The notes beneath the pieces were generated by a model that ran no database searches, was not told where the DNA came from, and saw only the letters and a program-made list of their open reading frames with translations. This document shows positions 33,603 through 45,684 of a DNA stretch of 64,000 nt, one piece after another. This DNA comes from Brachionus rotundiformis. Taxonomy: Eukaryota; Rotifera; Eurotatoria; Ploima; Brachionidae. The stretch covers positions 62,001-126,000 of the forward strand of contig JAESIW010000203.1 in assembly GCA_016802295.1 (NCBI GenBank), given 5' to 3'. Each line of letters starts with the position of its first letter. Within the stretch, counting starts at the first letter, position 1. Both the position numbers and the translations under genes were made by a program.

Positions 33603-35128
33603 GACCGCTCGATTTAAGTATTTGACGATTTAGGTATTTAAAAAAAATAATTGAATAAAAAATTCTTAAAAAGTAAAATTTTATTCAAATTTCTTAAATT
33701 TATAGAAAAAAAAAGACTATTTGGCTCAGTGTGAATGGAGATGGTTGAGTTTCCTTTTAAGCAAAAGAAAAGTCTCTCAGTTTTTATGCGTATCATCTAG
33801 ATGAACAAATAATGAACAAATTTTGAAATTTTGTTTGATCACTTTTTGCTTTAGAGGATGTGGTAAGCGAGCAGTAATTGGCGCAAATGGTTCAGCTAGG
33901 CAAACGAAATAAATCTGGAAAATTAGCAGCATAAATTCTAATGCATGGATGCCTTATCTTAATTTTCTTATAATTTTTTCTTGCAATTTGCATTCACATT
34001 TGCAATCAATTGTGCAAATGATAAATTTTTCATATTTTTATTACTTTATTTTTAATCAAAGGTTTAATAGTTTGTGACAATCTTTTTTAAAAAGTTTTTN
34101 AAATTAGCAGCATAAATTCTAATGCATGGATGCCTTATCTTAATTTTCTTATAATTTTTTCTTGCAATTTGCATTCACATTTGCAATCAATGAACATATC
34201 TTATTAATGAATTTATTTTAAAAAATTTATATTTATATATATATATATGATAAAAATAAAATAAAAACAATAAATTGTTTTTATGTGTGTTGGATTGCAC
34301 AAAAAGGGGGAATTTTTGGTTGCTTTTTCTCGTTTATATTTGAGTTTATGTTGTCGTGGTTGTTGATAAAAATAATTCAACACTTGGTTATATGAATAAG
34401 AACAAGTTTATTATAATATTCATGTGATTTGTTAGAGATTAAAATTAATTTTTATGCATTTGGATACAGAGAGGGTATTTTGTGCTCTGCTCTCTGAGTT
34501 TTGCTTGGCTAAAGAGTAATTTAGATGCTTTTAAAACTAAGATTTGAATTAACAAAGCATGAGATTCTTAGTAGAAAATAATTTGCAGTTGCCAAGTTGT
34601 TCATTTGTCTTTGTCACAAATTATTAAGTTAACATTGGTAGATAAAGCGCTCTAAAAGATACGCTTTTTATCATCATAAAAAAATGCATAAATTCTTAAG
34701 CTCTGATCTTTCTAGATAATTTCAATATACCATCAGGAAATAAATTATCTGCTCCCATTTAGGCTGTCAGATAAGTTAAAAATTTTGAAATGAAAAATAA
34801 GAGCAAAATAATTATCCAGAATAAAAATGTAAATTCAATTAAATAAGATAATTTTGAAATAGTGATCACTTAATAAAAAATACACAAAATCTATATTTAT
34901 TCTGTCAGATTTAATGTTTTTGTCTAATTATTTATTTGCCAGACCGACATTGGTTTAAAAATATTAATTAAAAACTTAAATTAATATAAAGTGATGTTTA
35001 TTTTGTCAAAACTAAATTGGATAGAAATTTTTGGATTTTTTGAAATTTTTTGTTTAAAAATTATATCATATTATGAAAAAATATAATTTCCTTAGACATT
35101 CAATATAGCTTAAAGTTGACAAAAAAAA
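33603..35128. other. Long intergenic region with assembly gap
   Basis: About 1.5 kb upstream of G3BP and NUBP2, which are divergent. It contains the single N at 34100 and the associated repeats (see separate entries), a short (TA)n tract near 34233-34248, and otherwise plain A+T-rich DNA. Both promoters must lie here, but I see no recognisable element. Confidence 0.6.
33920..34191. repeat. 91-base direct repeat around a 90-base insert and an N
   Basis: 33920-34010 and 34101-34191 are identical 91-base copies. Between them lie 34010-34099, identical to 2071-2160 inside the last intron of the Cys-rich gene, and one N at 34100. A single N next to a perfect local repeat and a far-off 90-base copy is typical of a scaffolding or gap-closing artefact and not of biology. 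Confidence 0.9.
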
Positions 35129-36135
35129 ATGGAAGTTGACGAACAAACATCAAATATTAAAAAAGTATTTTTGGTCTTGTCTGGAAAAGGTGGTGTTGGC
35201 AAATCTTCCGTAACTACCCAGCTTGCTTTTGCACTTTTTGAAAAAGGCTTAAGGGTATGGTTAAAAAAAAATTAATAAATGCTATCTATTTTATTGAAAT
35301 AATGCTAAAAGGTTGGAGTATTGGATGTTGATTTGTGTGGACCAAGTATTCCCAAGATGTTCAATTTGGAAAACGGTATGATAAATCAAAGCGAAAATGG
35401 ATGGATACCTGTTTACCATGATAGTGAACAACGCCTTGGAGTTATTTCAATTGGATTTTTACTTAACTCCAAGTCAGATGCTGTCATATGGAGGGGACCG
35501 AAAAAAAATTGTACTTTTATCAAAATTAAAATAAGATGTGTCTTAAATTATGTTCATAGCTATGATTAAAAAGTTTATGACAGATATTTGTTGGGGAGAT
35601 CTAGATTATCTTTTGATTGATACACCACCAGGAACCAGTGATGAACATTTGGCTGTGATGGAAAATATCAGAACAAGTAGCTACTCTAACTATTCAGCTA
35701 TTCTAGTCACAACTCCACAAGTAATTTATGACAACAAATATTTTTATGAAAATATCAATTTTATTTTAATCAAAATAAGAATCTATCTGTTAATGATGTA
35801 CGAAGAGAGATAACATTTTGCCGAAAAGTTGGTATTCCAATTACTGGAATTATCGAAAACATGAGCGGATTTACTTGTCCGCATTGTAAAGATTGTACTT
35901 ATTTATTTACCAAACAAGGAGGAAAAATTCTGGCTGATAATTCCAACTGCAATTTTTTAGGTAAAAGATGATGATTAAAAAAAAACACTTAAGTTAAAAT
36001 TTTATAATACAAGGTGCTATTCCAATCGATCCAAATTTAACCCAATGTATTGAAAATGGTCAAGAGTTTTTGACAACTCTCAAAGATTCACCTTGTTACA
36101 CAAATATCAAAGATATAGTTAATAAAATAATTTAA
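35129..36135 (+). CDS. NUBP2: NUBP2, cytosolic Fe-S scaffold ATPase
   Basis: P-loop ATPase that works with NUBP1 to assemble 4Fe-4S clusters for cytosolic and nuclear proteins. Starts MEVDEQTSNIKKVFLVLSG, followed by the deviant Walker A GKGGVGKSS. Later exons give VLDVDLCGPSIPKMF, YLLIDTPPGTSDEHLAV, ILVTTPQ, the IENMSGFTCPHCKDC segment with the CxxC (CPHC) bridging the cluster, and IPIDPNLTQCIENGQ, stop at 36135. About 260 residues, the normal size, with no extra N-terminal Cys block, which separates it from NUBP1. Five exons with introns of 45-60 bases. CPSF73 starts only 143 bases downstream on the same strand. Confidence 0.92.
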
Positions 36136-36278
36136 AAAATGATTAAATTAATAAATTTATTTTAAAAACAATTAATTTTTTGAAATCGTTATTAAAAAGT
36201 TATATGTGTTAAAACATATATGCATTATTAAAGAATAGATAATTGATTTAGAAAATTTTGAATATTTAGATAAAATAA

Positions 36279-38956
36279 ATGGCCAAGAGACGTGCCGAAG
36301 AAAGTGATCTACTCGTTATTCAGCCATTGTAAATAATTTTAATAGATATTTTTTGGAATATAAATTCAAATAAAAATTAAAGAGGTGCTGGGCAAGAAGT
36401 TGGAAGATCCTGTATTTTGCTCGAATTTAAAGGAAAGAAAGTTATGGTACTATTAGAAGTTAATTAAATTAGAGATCAAATTTTAAGTTTATTGTTAGCT
36501 TGATTTTGGAATTCATCCTGGCTTGAGTGGAACCAATGCACTTCCTTTTATTGATAGAGTAGACATAAGCACAATTGATATTCTTTTAATTAGCCAGTAA
36601 CTTAATTGTAATTTTAAATGATAGAAAAATTAAATTTTTTGTTATTCAGTTTTCATTTGGACCATTGTGGCGCCTTGCCATGGTTTCTTGAAAAAACTGA
36701 ATTTAAAGGAAAATGCTACATGACTCATGCAACCAAAGCTATTTACAAATGGCTTTTGTCTGATTTTATAAAAGTAAGCAACATTGGAGCTGACGAAATG
36801 CTGTACACAGAAAATGACTTGGAAAATAGCATGTCCAAAATAGATACAATAAATTTTCACCAAGAGATAGAACATGAAGGCATTAAATTCTGGTGTTATC
36901 ATGGTAAATGTAATTAGCATTTTTTTTATTGCTAAATAATTAAATACTTAAAGCTGGTCATGTTCTTGGAGCTGCAATGTTCATGATAGAAATTGCTGGA
37001 GTCAGAGTAATTATATTAATTTAAATTTAGATTTAAAATTAAAGTAAAAAATCCAAATAGATACTGTACACTGGAGATTTTTCCAGGGTAGAAGATAGAC
37101 ATTTAATGGCTGCTGAACTTCCAAGCATAAAACCTGATGTTTTGATTATTGTAAAAAGCTTTTGTCTTTTTTTTTCATTAATTAGAAGGTTTTATTCATT
37201 TTTTCATTAATAAAGGAATCCACTTATGGTGTAAATCTTCATGAACCAAGAGAGGAAAGAGAAAAACGATTTACAGATACTGTAAAAAATATAGTTACTC
37301 GAGGTGGAAAATGTCTCATACCAGTTTTTGCTTTGGGACGTGCTCAAGAACTGCTTTTAATATTAGGTAAATAAACAAGAGATTATTTAATATTTTGCAA
37401 TTTTTGTATAATTTAATTAGATGAATATTGGGCACAGCATCCCGAACTTCATGAGATTCCAATCTATTATGCGTCATCTTTGGCAAAAAAGTGCATGGCC
37501 GTGTATCAAACTTATGTAAATGCGATGAATGAAAAAATCCGTAAACAAATTGGAATCAATAATCCATTTGTTTTTAAACATATTTCTAATCTAAAAGTAA
37601 AAATACAATTAATTACAATTAAATTCTAATTGCAATTTGATTTAATAGAATATGGAAGAGTTTGATGACATAGGACCTTGTGTCATTATGGCAAGGTAAC
37701 CCTCTGCCAAATTAATTTAATTTTTTAATTTTAATTTATTTTAAGTCCTGGTATGATGCAAAGTGGTTTGTCGCGAGAACTTTTTGAGGCTTGGTGCACA
37801 GATAAAAAAAATGGAGTGATAATTGCGGTAAAAATTTTATTTTTTTTTAAATTTAATTTAAATAAAACATTTTTTTATCATTAAGGGTTATTGTGTTGAG
37901 GGAACACTGGCTAAAGTAAGTTAATAAGTTAATAAAAAGTAAATATTAATTCTTAATTTTTTTTGTAAGCATCTGCTAAATGAATCACCTTCTGAAATAA
38001 CTTCAATGTCAGGTCAAAAATTAAAAGTTAATTGCTCAGTGGAATACATTTCCTTTAGTGCTCATACGGATTTTAAGCAAACCACCCAGTTCATAAGATC
38101 GCTTAAGCCAGCACATGTAGTTCTGGTTCATGGAGAGCAAAGCGAGATGCAAAAACTTAAAGATGCTCTAATTAGACAATATGAGGACACTGATTATAAT
38201 ATTCAGGTCTATAATCCCAGAAATACTCAGCCAGTAGAGCTCTATTTTAGAGGAGAAAAAAGTGCCAAAGTTATAGGCAAATTGGCTAGCAATAAAATGC
38301 CCAAATCTGATACTGAAATTAGTGGAATATTGGTAAAGAGAAATTTTAAATATCACCTAATGAGTCCCGAAGATCTTCCAAATTACACAGATTTGGCCAT
38401 ATCTACCATTTTGCAGCGACAAAGTATCCCCTACAAAGCAGATTCTGATCTCATTTTATATTCGGTTGAAAGAGTTTTTGGAAATCTTAAAAAATATCCA
38501 GAAACTGGTATTCAACGCTACAGAATATTTGATGCCATTGATATAATAGTTGAAAAAAAATTTCTTATTTTAGAAGTGAGTATTGTAGAACTTTTTTTAT
38601 TAAAATAATTTTAATTTTTTGTTTTTAAGTGGAGTTCAAGTCCAATTAATGACTTTTATGCGGACAGTTTACTTTCTGAAATTTTAAAAGCAGAGATAGA
38701 AGAGTCCAAAGGAGATAAGAACAAAATTTTGAAAGATTTCGAGGAGCCAAATTTCAAAGAAAATCTTCTCTCGGCTTTGAGTGATCTATTCGATTCAAAA
38801 TCAATTAAAGATGATGATTCGAATAATTTTCTAATTGAAATGGATGACAAAATAATCAAAATTGATCTTGAAAAAATGAATGTATCTTGTGAACAAGATA
38901 AACAATTAGAACAAATTGTATCCAATTGTGTAAATCAGATCGCAAATTTATCTTAA
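36279..38956 (+). CDS. CPSF3: CPSF73, pre-mRNA 3'-end endonuclease
   Basis: Zinc endonuclease of the cleavage and polyadenylation complex, and of histone pre-mRNA processing; nuclear. Exon 1 MAKRRAEESDLLVIQPL is followed by GAGQEVGRSCILLEFKGKKV, the metal motif HFHLDHCGALPWFL, AGHVLGAAMFMIEIAG, LYTGDFSRVEDRHLMAAELP, ESTYGVNLHEPREERE and RGGKCLIPVFALGRAQELLL. Then come the beta-CASP part MASPGMMQSGLSRELFEAWC, GYCVEGTLAKHLL and SFSAHTDFKQT, with a C-terminal domain ending QIANLS at 38956. The long exon at about 37969-38575 and neighbours are separated by very short introns. Length is about 680 residues, as in the family, and all zinc ligands appear present. Confidence 0.95.
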
Positions 38957-39476
38957 AAAATTCCGAATTAATTTTTTTTAAATTTATTAATACAAATTGC
39001 ATTATTTAAAAATAAATAAATATCTTCTAATATAACAAGATGCTTTATCTTTAATTAAAAATATCGATAAAAAATTATACAAATACTAAGAGTAAATCTT
39101 CTTCATAAAAGTTTAATATATCAAATCCTAAACCCTTGAAAAATTTATTTATCTACCAAGATAAGTCAAATTTTAATTTTTTGTTTTTAAGTGGAGTTCA
39201 AGTCCAAAAAATGTGATAATAAAAAAATTTAATAATTATTAATAAAAATTGTTAATTTTTGAAACATGATAAAAAAATCATTTTATAAATTTTCAAAGAA
39301 AATATTCTATGAATTGCTCTTAAATTACAATTAACATTTACACAAATAAAATTTAATAGATAAAAATTCTAATTTTTAAAAAAAAAAAAATTTATTATTT
39401 GTTAAATCTAAATAAGCTATTTAGTTATATTAAGATATCAAATAAGCAAAAATTTTACAATTAACTTTATTTAGAG
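38957..39476. other. Intergenic with 39-base copy of CPSF73 splice junction
   Basis: About 520 bases between the convergent CPSF73 and carboxypeptidase genes. 39169-39207 is an exact copy of 38607-38645, which spans an intron end and the first 16 bases of the following CPSF73 exon. Nothing else is seen. Confidence 0.75.
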
Positions 39477-41332
39477 TTAATTTTGACGATTTAAATTTCG
39501 AATAGCATTAATCATGGCAACAAGTCCTACATAAGTTTCTTCGCCTACAGCTGGTACTCCTAGAATTATTAATTAATCACCTAATAAACTTAAATTGAGT
39601 TTAAAATTACTGTCTTCTGGCAAAACAAAACCATAATTATAATCCGGTTCCCCCTGACCTGGTCTTAATTCCAAAGCAATTGAGTACTTAATATTGGCAA
39701 CTGCATATGTCCAATCGAAGCTTCCTCCCGCAGCAGAATCTAAAATTTATTTTAAGTAGAAAATAATTTAAAAATATTATCATATCTTTACACAAAAGAT
39801 TTGCTGGTGAACCAATCGAATATTTTGTGCCATACACTGACTGTAAAGCGTCAGTTCCAACCTTGCTTATCGAATACAAGTCATTATAATCTGGAATTTG
39901 ACTTGGACCCCATCCCCATGGAATCATCCTATACAAATTAAATCAAATTAAAATTAAAATTTAGCGTTATGTCGATTATACCAAAAGTTGCCATAAGAAT
40001 GAATTGTAATGAAAGCGTCCCATTCGCCTTGTTTATCATTTATTGCCTTCTCGACTGATTTTGTTTCCACTTCGGAATCTGGAGATGGCCCAGCATAGGT
40101 GTCTGAACAAGGGTTCGAACTTATTAATAATAGTTAACTTTTTATTTTTACTTCAAACAAGAAATGGAAAGTACCTTGCTCCTGCCACCATCCATTGATG
40201 CCCATAGTTTCTGTTTAAATCAGTTCCGATGCATGCTGAGCCAGAGTTCGGACGTCTATTTTTACGCCATAGTCTAAACTTGTTTTTTATTTTTAAACTT
40301 GATATAGTTATTAGATTATCTATTATTTACTGTTGAATGTGTGTATTCATATCCATCAGGATTAACTTTTAAATTAAAATTTTTTAAATTTTAACTCTTA
40401 CCAGGAGAATTTATTTACCTATTGGTAAAATATGAAATTCGTAATAGTTTAATAGATCTGTGGCAACCTGGTCCAAGTTTCTGAAATCTTTAACAAGCTT
40501 TTATCAAATCATTTTAATTAAAATTGTATATTTATTTAAAAACAAAAATACTTTATCTATAAACCAAATACATGTTGATACTGATACCCATTCACGCTTT
40601 TTAAAATAATTAAATTAATTCTTTTTTTCTATTTATTTTATACTGAATGGATTCCACAATCTATCCAAACACTTTTTTGAGAAGTACTTGTCTTCAAGAC
40701 CAAAACTTTAAGCTCACGGTTTTCGTAAGTTTTGCCAATTGAATAAGAAGATGCAATATCTGAATTGGTAGTCTCTATACCAGAAATAAAGCTCATTATC
40801 TTAACAAATATAGTTAATAAATTATTTTTTCAATTATCATCTTATATACTTCAGTATATCGAGCATATTTTCCAACAATGCTTTTACTACCTTTATTTTT
40901 TGCCATTGACTGTTGTTCTCGGTCCAAAAGACTATTTGGTCAAATAAATAATAAAAAGGCCTAACCATTTGGTCAAGTAAATAGATTTTACTCTTGAATG
41001 TTATCATTGACTATGGTAAAAGGAAGATTGGCCAATTTGAATAAAGGCTCATAATGTTGAAAGACTTGGGGCGAAAGTGCCACATCAACTGATTCTTCAA
41101 TTGTTTTTATTCGGTTCCAAATGTCAAACTGGAGAATGGAAGTTAAAAAAAATCAAGAATGCTCTACTGAATACATTACCTGGGGATTATTTTCCCAAGT
41201 ATTTAATAGATGAATGTGATGGTCAGTCTTTGGTGTTAAACGAATTAATTTAAATCCTTTAAAAGAGAATTTTTTCTCCGCCTGACCAAAAGAAAATATT
41301 AGAAAAAGAATAGCAGCTATCTTTATTGACAT
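39477..41332 (-). CDS. M14 metallocarboxypeptidase, A-type, secreted zymogen
   Basis: Secreted zinc exopeptidase removing C-terminal residues, probably digestive. From ATG at 41332: signal peptide MSIKIAAILFLIFSFGQA, a propeptide (GFKLIRLTP, LLNTWENNPQ), then the catalytic domain. Zinc ligands are His and Glu of HSREWVS, split by an intron after HS, plus the His of ITIHSYGNFW. Substrate-side residues are in GTDLNRNYGHQW (Asn-Arg) and GGSFDW, where the pocket residue matching position 255 is Phe and not Asp, arguing for an A-type preference for bulky side chains. The catalytic Glu lies in SIALELRPG. The last exon ends at 39477. About 430 residues, usual for the family, with about nine short introns. 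Confidence 0.92.
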
Positions 41333-41700
41333 TCTTAAATAATAGAAAATAATTTTTAGCTTTTATAACGCTTTGAATCCATGTCAAAATTACATATTTT
41401 TTACTAAGGTGCATATGAATTTTTTTTGTATTTTCTCATCTGATAAAAGCCTAATTACTAAGTAATATTTATTAAAATTTTAAAAAATTTTAAAATTTTA
41501 ATTGATAACATATATCTGATTATTCTAAAAGCTAAAAAAAAGACTAAATATTAATTAATTAGTATAAAAAAATTTTTGATCACTATTCTATTATTTCGAT
41601 AAGTTTTTTAAAAAAACTGTAAAAAATAAACAATCAAATATAATTAAATTGAATTTTAATCAATTAAAAAAAGTTAAATATTGATCTGGTTATTTGTTTC
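41333..41700. other. Intergenic, no gene seen
   Basis: A+T-rich spacer between the carboxypeptidase start and the retrotransposon remnant. Confidence 0.5.
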
Positions 41701-41702
41701 TT

Positions 41703-42782
41703 ATTAATAAAAGTAAAGTATGAGTTATGGATTTACGGGTAAGCTTTTGGGGTGGCAAGAAAATTTTTTACAGGATAGAAAACAGAGAGTAGTGATAGGT
41801 CAGTATGAATCCGATTGGGTTGATGTGCTAAATGAGGTTCCACAAGGTTCAGTACTTGGTCCTTTGCTTTTTTTGATCTTCATAAATGATTTACCAGAGA
41901 TAGTAAGTCATTTTTGTAAGCTGTTTGCGGATGAAAGCAAATTGATTAGTGTCATTAGAAATACTGGTGATACAATGCTAATCCAAGATGACATTGATAA
42001 GATGGTTGAGTGGTCGAAGCGCTGGAGTATGTAGTTCAATGAGTCCAAATGTAAAGTAATGCATATGGGCAACTCAAAGACTGCCAGGCAAGAAATCTCA
42101 ATGTTAAACGCAAATGATAACACAGTTGGATTAGCTGAGACTACTACTGAGCGCGATCTTGGTATGAATTGTGAATAACAAACGATCGCGATAATGGTGA
42201 ATAACAAACTCAAATGGAATGATCAAATTGATAGCTGTCTTATAAAAGCTAATAACATGCTTGGTATGCTTAAGAAATCATTTGAGTATTTTGCAAATTT
42301 ACAAAACATACATTAGAGCCCATCTTGAATAATGTGTGCCTGCTTGGAATCCTTATTTAAAAAAGGATATATTTCGACTAGAACAAGTACAAAGACGAGC
42401 AACGAAACTTGTTCCACATATAAGAAGTTTGAATTATGATGCAAGGTTAGCTAATTTAGGATTGGAAACTCTAAAAGAAAGGCGAAAGCGTGGAGATCTA
42501 ATTCAATTTTATAAAATTTAAAACAAATATAATCATGTCAATTGGTATTATTCAGTTAATAACGAAGGACCAAGCGGAGGAGTAAGAGGAGCAAAGCATC
42601 GCATTCGCTCTCAGCTAACAAAATGTGAAGCAAGGTCTTGCCAACGTCGGTTGTCACAGCAAGTTCGGTTAACCAGTTCAAAAACAGACTGGATGATGTC
42701 GGTATAGTCTTCCTGTTTTGTCATTTTTGATTAACTAAATTGACCGTAGAATATAAACTATTATTATTATTATTATTATTAT
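41703..42782 (+). mobile_element. 5'-truncated, dead non-LTR retrotransposon (RT fragment)
   Basis: Reverse-transcriptase remains in one strand: GKLLGWQENFLQDRKQRVVI, VPQGSVLGPLLFLIFINDLP and FADE in the place of the catalytic FADD/YADD. Further on come KWNDQI, the QRRATKLVPHIRSLNYDARL tail and LGLETLKERRKRGD. Several in-frame stops and frame changes (for example at about 42033 and 42176) mean no functional protein. The 5' part, including the endonuclease, is missing, as is usual for non-LTR copies. The 3' end is a short ATT microsatellite at about 42761-42782 instead of poly-A, which fits CR1/L2-type elements. Clade assignment is tentative. Confidence 0.85.
42761..42782 (+). repeat. (ATT)n tail of the retrotransposon
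   Basis: Seven tandem ATT/TAT units close the retrotransposon-like sequence and mark its 3' end. Confidence 0.8.
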
Positions 42783-42913
42783 GATACTTTGCTTTTTGTT
42801 AAAATTAAAGGATTCTTAAAAACTTTTTATTCAAAAATAAACAAAGACTAAAAAGTAAAACACTAGATAATTTAAAAACAAATAAAATTAAATTTAGAAT
42901 AAATTTCTATAAC

Positions 42914-45150
42914 CTAAACAATGCATTTGAGGTTGTTTGCTTTGATGTCAATAAAACATTTTGAGTTACCGGGACAAGTGACGCTCTTTAAGAAATAATT
43001 TTAGATGATTTGTTTTTATTTATTTTTTAAATGTAAAATTATTATTTAAATAATTTTATTTACCTCACAGACTGGCCTCACTGCTTTAGATAAGTCAAAT
43101 TGATTTGGAGGAAAGCATAATGGACTACAAGCCATACAATTAGCTGCTTCAGCACAGACAAGTCCTACTGGACATTGAATCATCTGTTTTTATGATATTA
43201 GTTTTTTATAAAGAAAGCTTTGAAATAAATTACCGAACATTTTGTAATGGTAAAGTTGGAGCTAAACACTTGGTTACTAATTACTGGTGAAATCAGTTTA
43301 TTGGTAGTTGTTGTTAAAATTGGTAAAGTGCTAGTTTTTTTTGTTGTCGTTGTTGCTGTGGTCGTAGTAGTGGTTGTAGTAGTTGTGGTGGTCGAGGGAG
43401 TTGTTGTGGTTGAAGTTGTTGTAGTCGTCATTGTTGTCGTTGTTGTAGTGGAAGCAAAAGTGGCTGAAGATGTTGGGACTGACATAAGATTATTGTTTGT
43501 AAATTGAACTGGTGACTGACTAACCATTTGATCAAATTGAAGATCATGCATCTGTACCAAAGCTTGTATTTCAAGTTCTTCTTGTGTTGGTTGGACAACT
43601 TCAACTGTCAAGCACTTTAACAAATTATCAGCTACATCAACTAGACATTTTGAACCAGTTGGACAAGATATGTCTGCACAAGTTAATTTGACCGAACTGG
43701 AAATGTTGAAATCTCCTGGAGGAAAGCAGAGTGGATTACATGTTGGACAGTTTCTGGCTTCAGCGCAAATAAATCCTTCAGGACATTTAGCCATCTTATA
43801 TTATAAATTTTTAAAAAACATATTTTAAAAAATTAATAAACTATTTACATCACATTTATTGATTATTTCAAGATTTTTTTTGATTAAACCACCTTGAGAC
43901 AATGGTTTTTGATTTTTGTTTGTTAAGCTTAAAAGCTTTTGAGCAGAATTGTCAGTATTTTGCAGGCTTATGTCAAAAAATGGTTTTCCATTGCATTCAC
44001 AAACTTCGCATCCATCAACAATTTTGAGACAATCAGGTGGACAAAACGGTATTCGGGGACATTTTTTCTGACTCTCACAATTAAATTTGATAGAACTATC
44101 TTTGACTCCTCTTGCATTCAACATATTTAGAGTCCATTCACGCTGGCTATCTGTTACATCTAAGCTATCTGGCGAGTTGCTGATCAACATACAACAATCG
44201 GCATTAGCTCCACATTGGGATCTTATTTGCTCCAAACTAATTGAACTTAAATCAGTAAATGAAAAAGCTAATGTCAAGCACCAAAGTGATCTATCTAAGT
44301 GTACAATTAGACCAGGTATTCTAAAATTATCTGATCTTCTTATAATATTTGAATTAAGTCGGGTATAAACGCCATTAATCGATGGAATTCTTGAGTCTGA
44401 AATAGTAAATGTACCACATTGACCATTTGAAAGTGAGCTTATGGTTTGATCTGCTGGACGATTTTGAACTGTTTGAGCCATAGTAGGAATAAACGCTTGA
44501 GTAGTGGTTTGGAGAGTTGTAGTTCTGGTTGTGGATGAAGTCTTGGTAGTTAAAGTAGTTGATGGAAATGTAAAGATTCTTGAAGTCTGGTCTTGATTCA
44601 AAATTTGGCGATTAAATGTGGAAGTGAAGGGCGGTCTTGTAGTTGTTGGTCTAAATGTAGTGGTAATGACAGTAGAGGGAAAAGTGAACATTTGAGTAGA
44701 TAAGTCAACATTGCTACCTAAAATTGATGGTCTTGTTGTGGTCGACTGCTGGAAAAAATTTTGAGCTTGTGTGGGCAAGTTATTTATTATTCTTGTAACT
44801 TGGTTAACAGTTGGTCTGTTCACCATGGAGCGAGTTGTGTGTAAAGTATTTGAAAAGCCCTGGAAAAAATGAAATAAATCTTTTCGCTCACAAGTTTGCT
44901 TTGAGGAATCCCAAACAAGGCCCTGGCCACAATCGAACACGAACATTTGTCCCCATTGGCTACAATGGATGTATTTGGATTGAGATTCTGGATGAGGAAA
45001 AAAATGATTTCCATTTAATCCTTTGCGGCACGGATTTTTTAAAGCACAACATATATTTATAAGAATACCTTTAATTTTATTAATTTTACAATTCAAATAA
45101 TAACAACTTAATTAATAAATACTTAATAATAAAATCTTATTTTTTATCAT
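42914..45150 (-). CDS. Secreted chitin-binding mucin-like protein
   Basis: Probably part of a peritrophic, cuticle or lorica-type extracellular matrix. The start exon 45123-45150 plus a 54-base intron gives the signal peptide MIKNKILLLSILINICCA. A peritrophin-A (CBM14) domain follows, with NPCRKGLNGNHFFPHPES, KYIHCSQWGQMFVFDC and GLVWDSSKQTC. Next is a Thr/Pro-rich mucin segment with TTTRP repeats, a domain with FRIPGLIVHLDRSLWCLTLA and CGANADCCMLIS, and the Cys-rich KCPRIPFCPPDCLKIVDG. Two related modules end the protein, CPEGFICAEARNCPTCNPLC and CPVGLVCAEAANCMACSPLC. A pure Thr tract of about 60 residues (43300-43480) separates them. The stop is at 42914-42916. The Thr tract should be heavily O-glycosylated. 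Confidence 0.8.
43330..43460. repeat. ACN/ACA trinucleotide-like Thr tract
   Basis: On the minus strand this is an imperfect ACN repeat coding for Thr in the mucin gene; the third base varies, so protein selection and not pure slippage keeps it. The plus strand reads as false poly-Val. Confidence 0.8.
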
Positions 45151-45684
45151 TGTAATAGATTGAAATTTTCTAAAGCTTATTTTCTAATGCTAGACTAAAA
45201 ATTAAAATTTAAAGATGCTTGAAAAATCGAGAGTGGTATGCACTCCAAGTCTAGAAAAAAGTTTTAACCATCTATTTCACCATCTTTAGCTATTCATCAT
45301 TTAAAAAGATGATTACAATTTATATGAAAAAAAGTGATTATCATTCAATTCAGTTAAAATTTTAAAGCTAAACAAAGTGATTTTTATTCAAAAAAATTAT
45401 TACTGTAAAATGATCAAAAATTTTTATTAAAATATTTATAAACATTTAAAAAAAACAAATTAGAACTTGATTTTAATTAATAAAAAATTTATATATATCT
45501 AAAAAATTAAAATGCTTTAATTTAATAAATAATTTAACTAGACCTGAAAAAATACAGACAAATTAAGTTTACCTATTGAGTTTCCATGGAAACTTGACTT
45601 GATCAAGGTTATTCTGTAAAAATTTAATTCGAGCTCGAATTAAAAAAATTCTTAGACACTTATCAATCGAATTAAAGAAAAAAA
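45151..45684. other. Divergent promoter region, no gene seen
   Basis: About 530 bases between the divergent mucin and IFT22 genes, A+T rich, with no recognisable element. Confidence 0.5.

Noticed and set aside
35129..38956. NUBP2 and CPSF73 as an operon
   Set aside because: They are only 143 bases apart on one strand, but gene spacing is short all over the window. There is no sequence proof of a shared transcript or of trans-splicing.
43247..43507. Plus-strand poly-Val open frame
   Set aside because: It is the complement of the Thr tract of the mucin gene.
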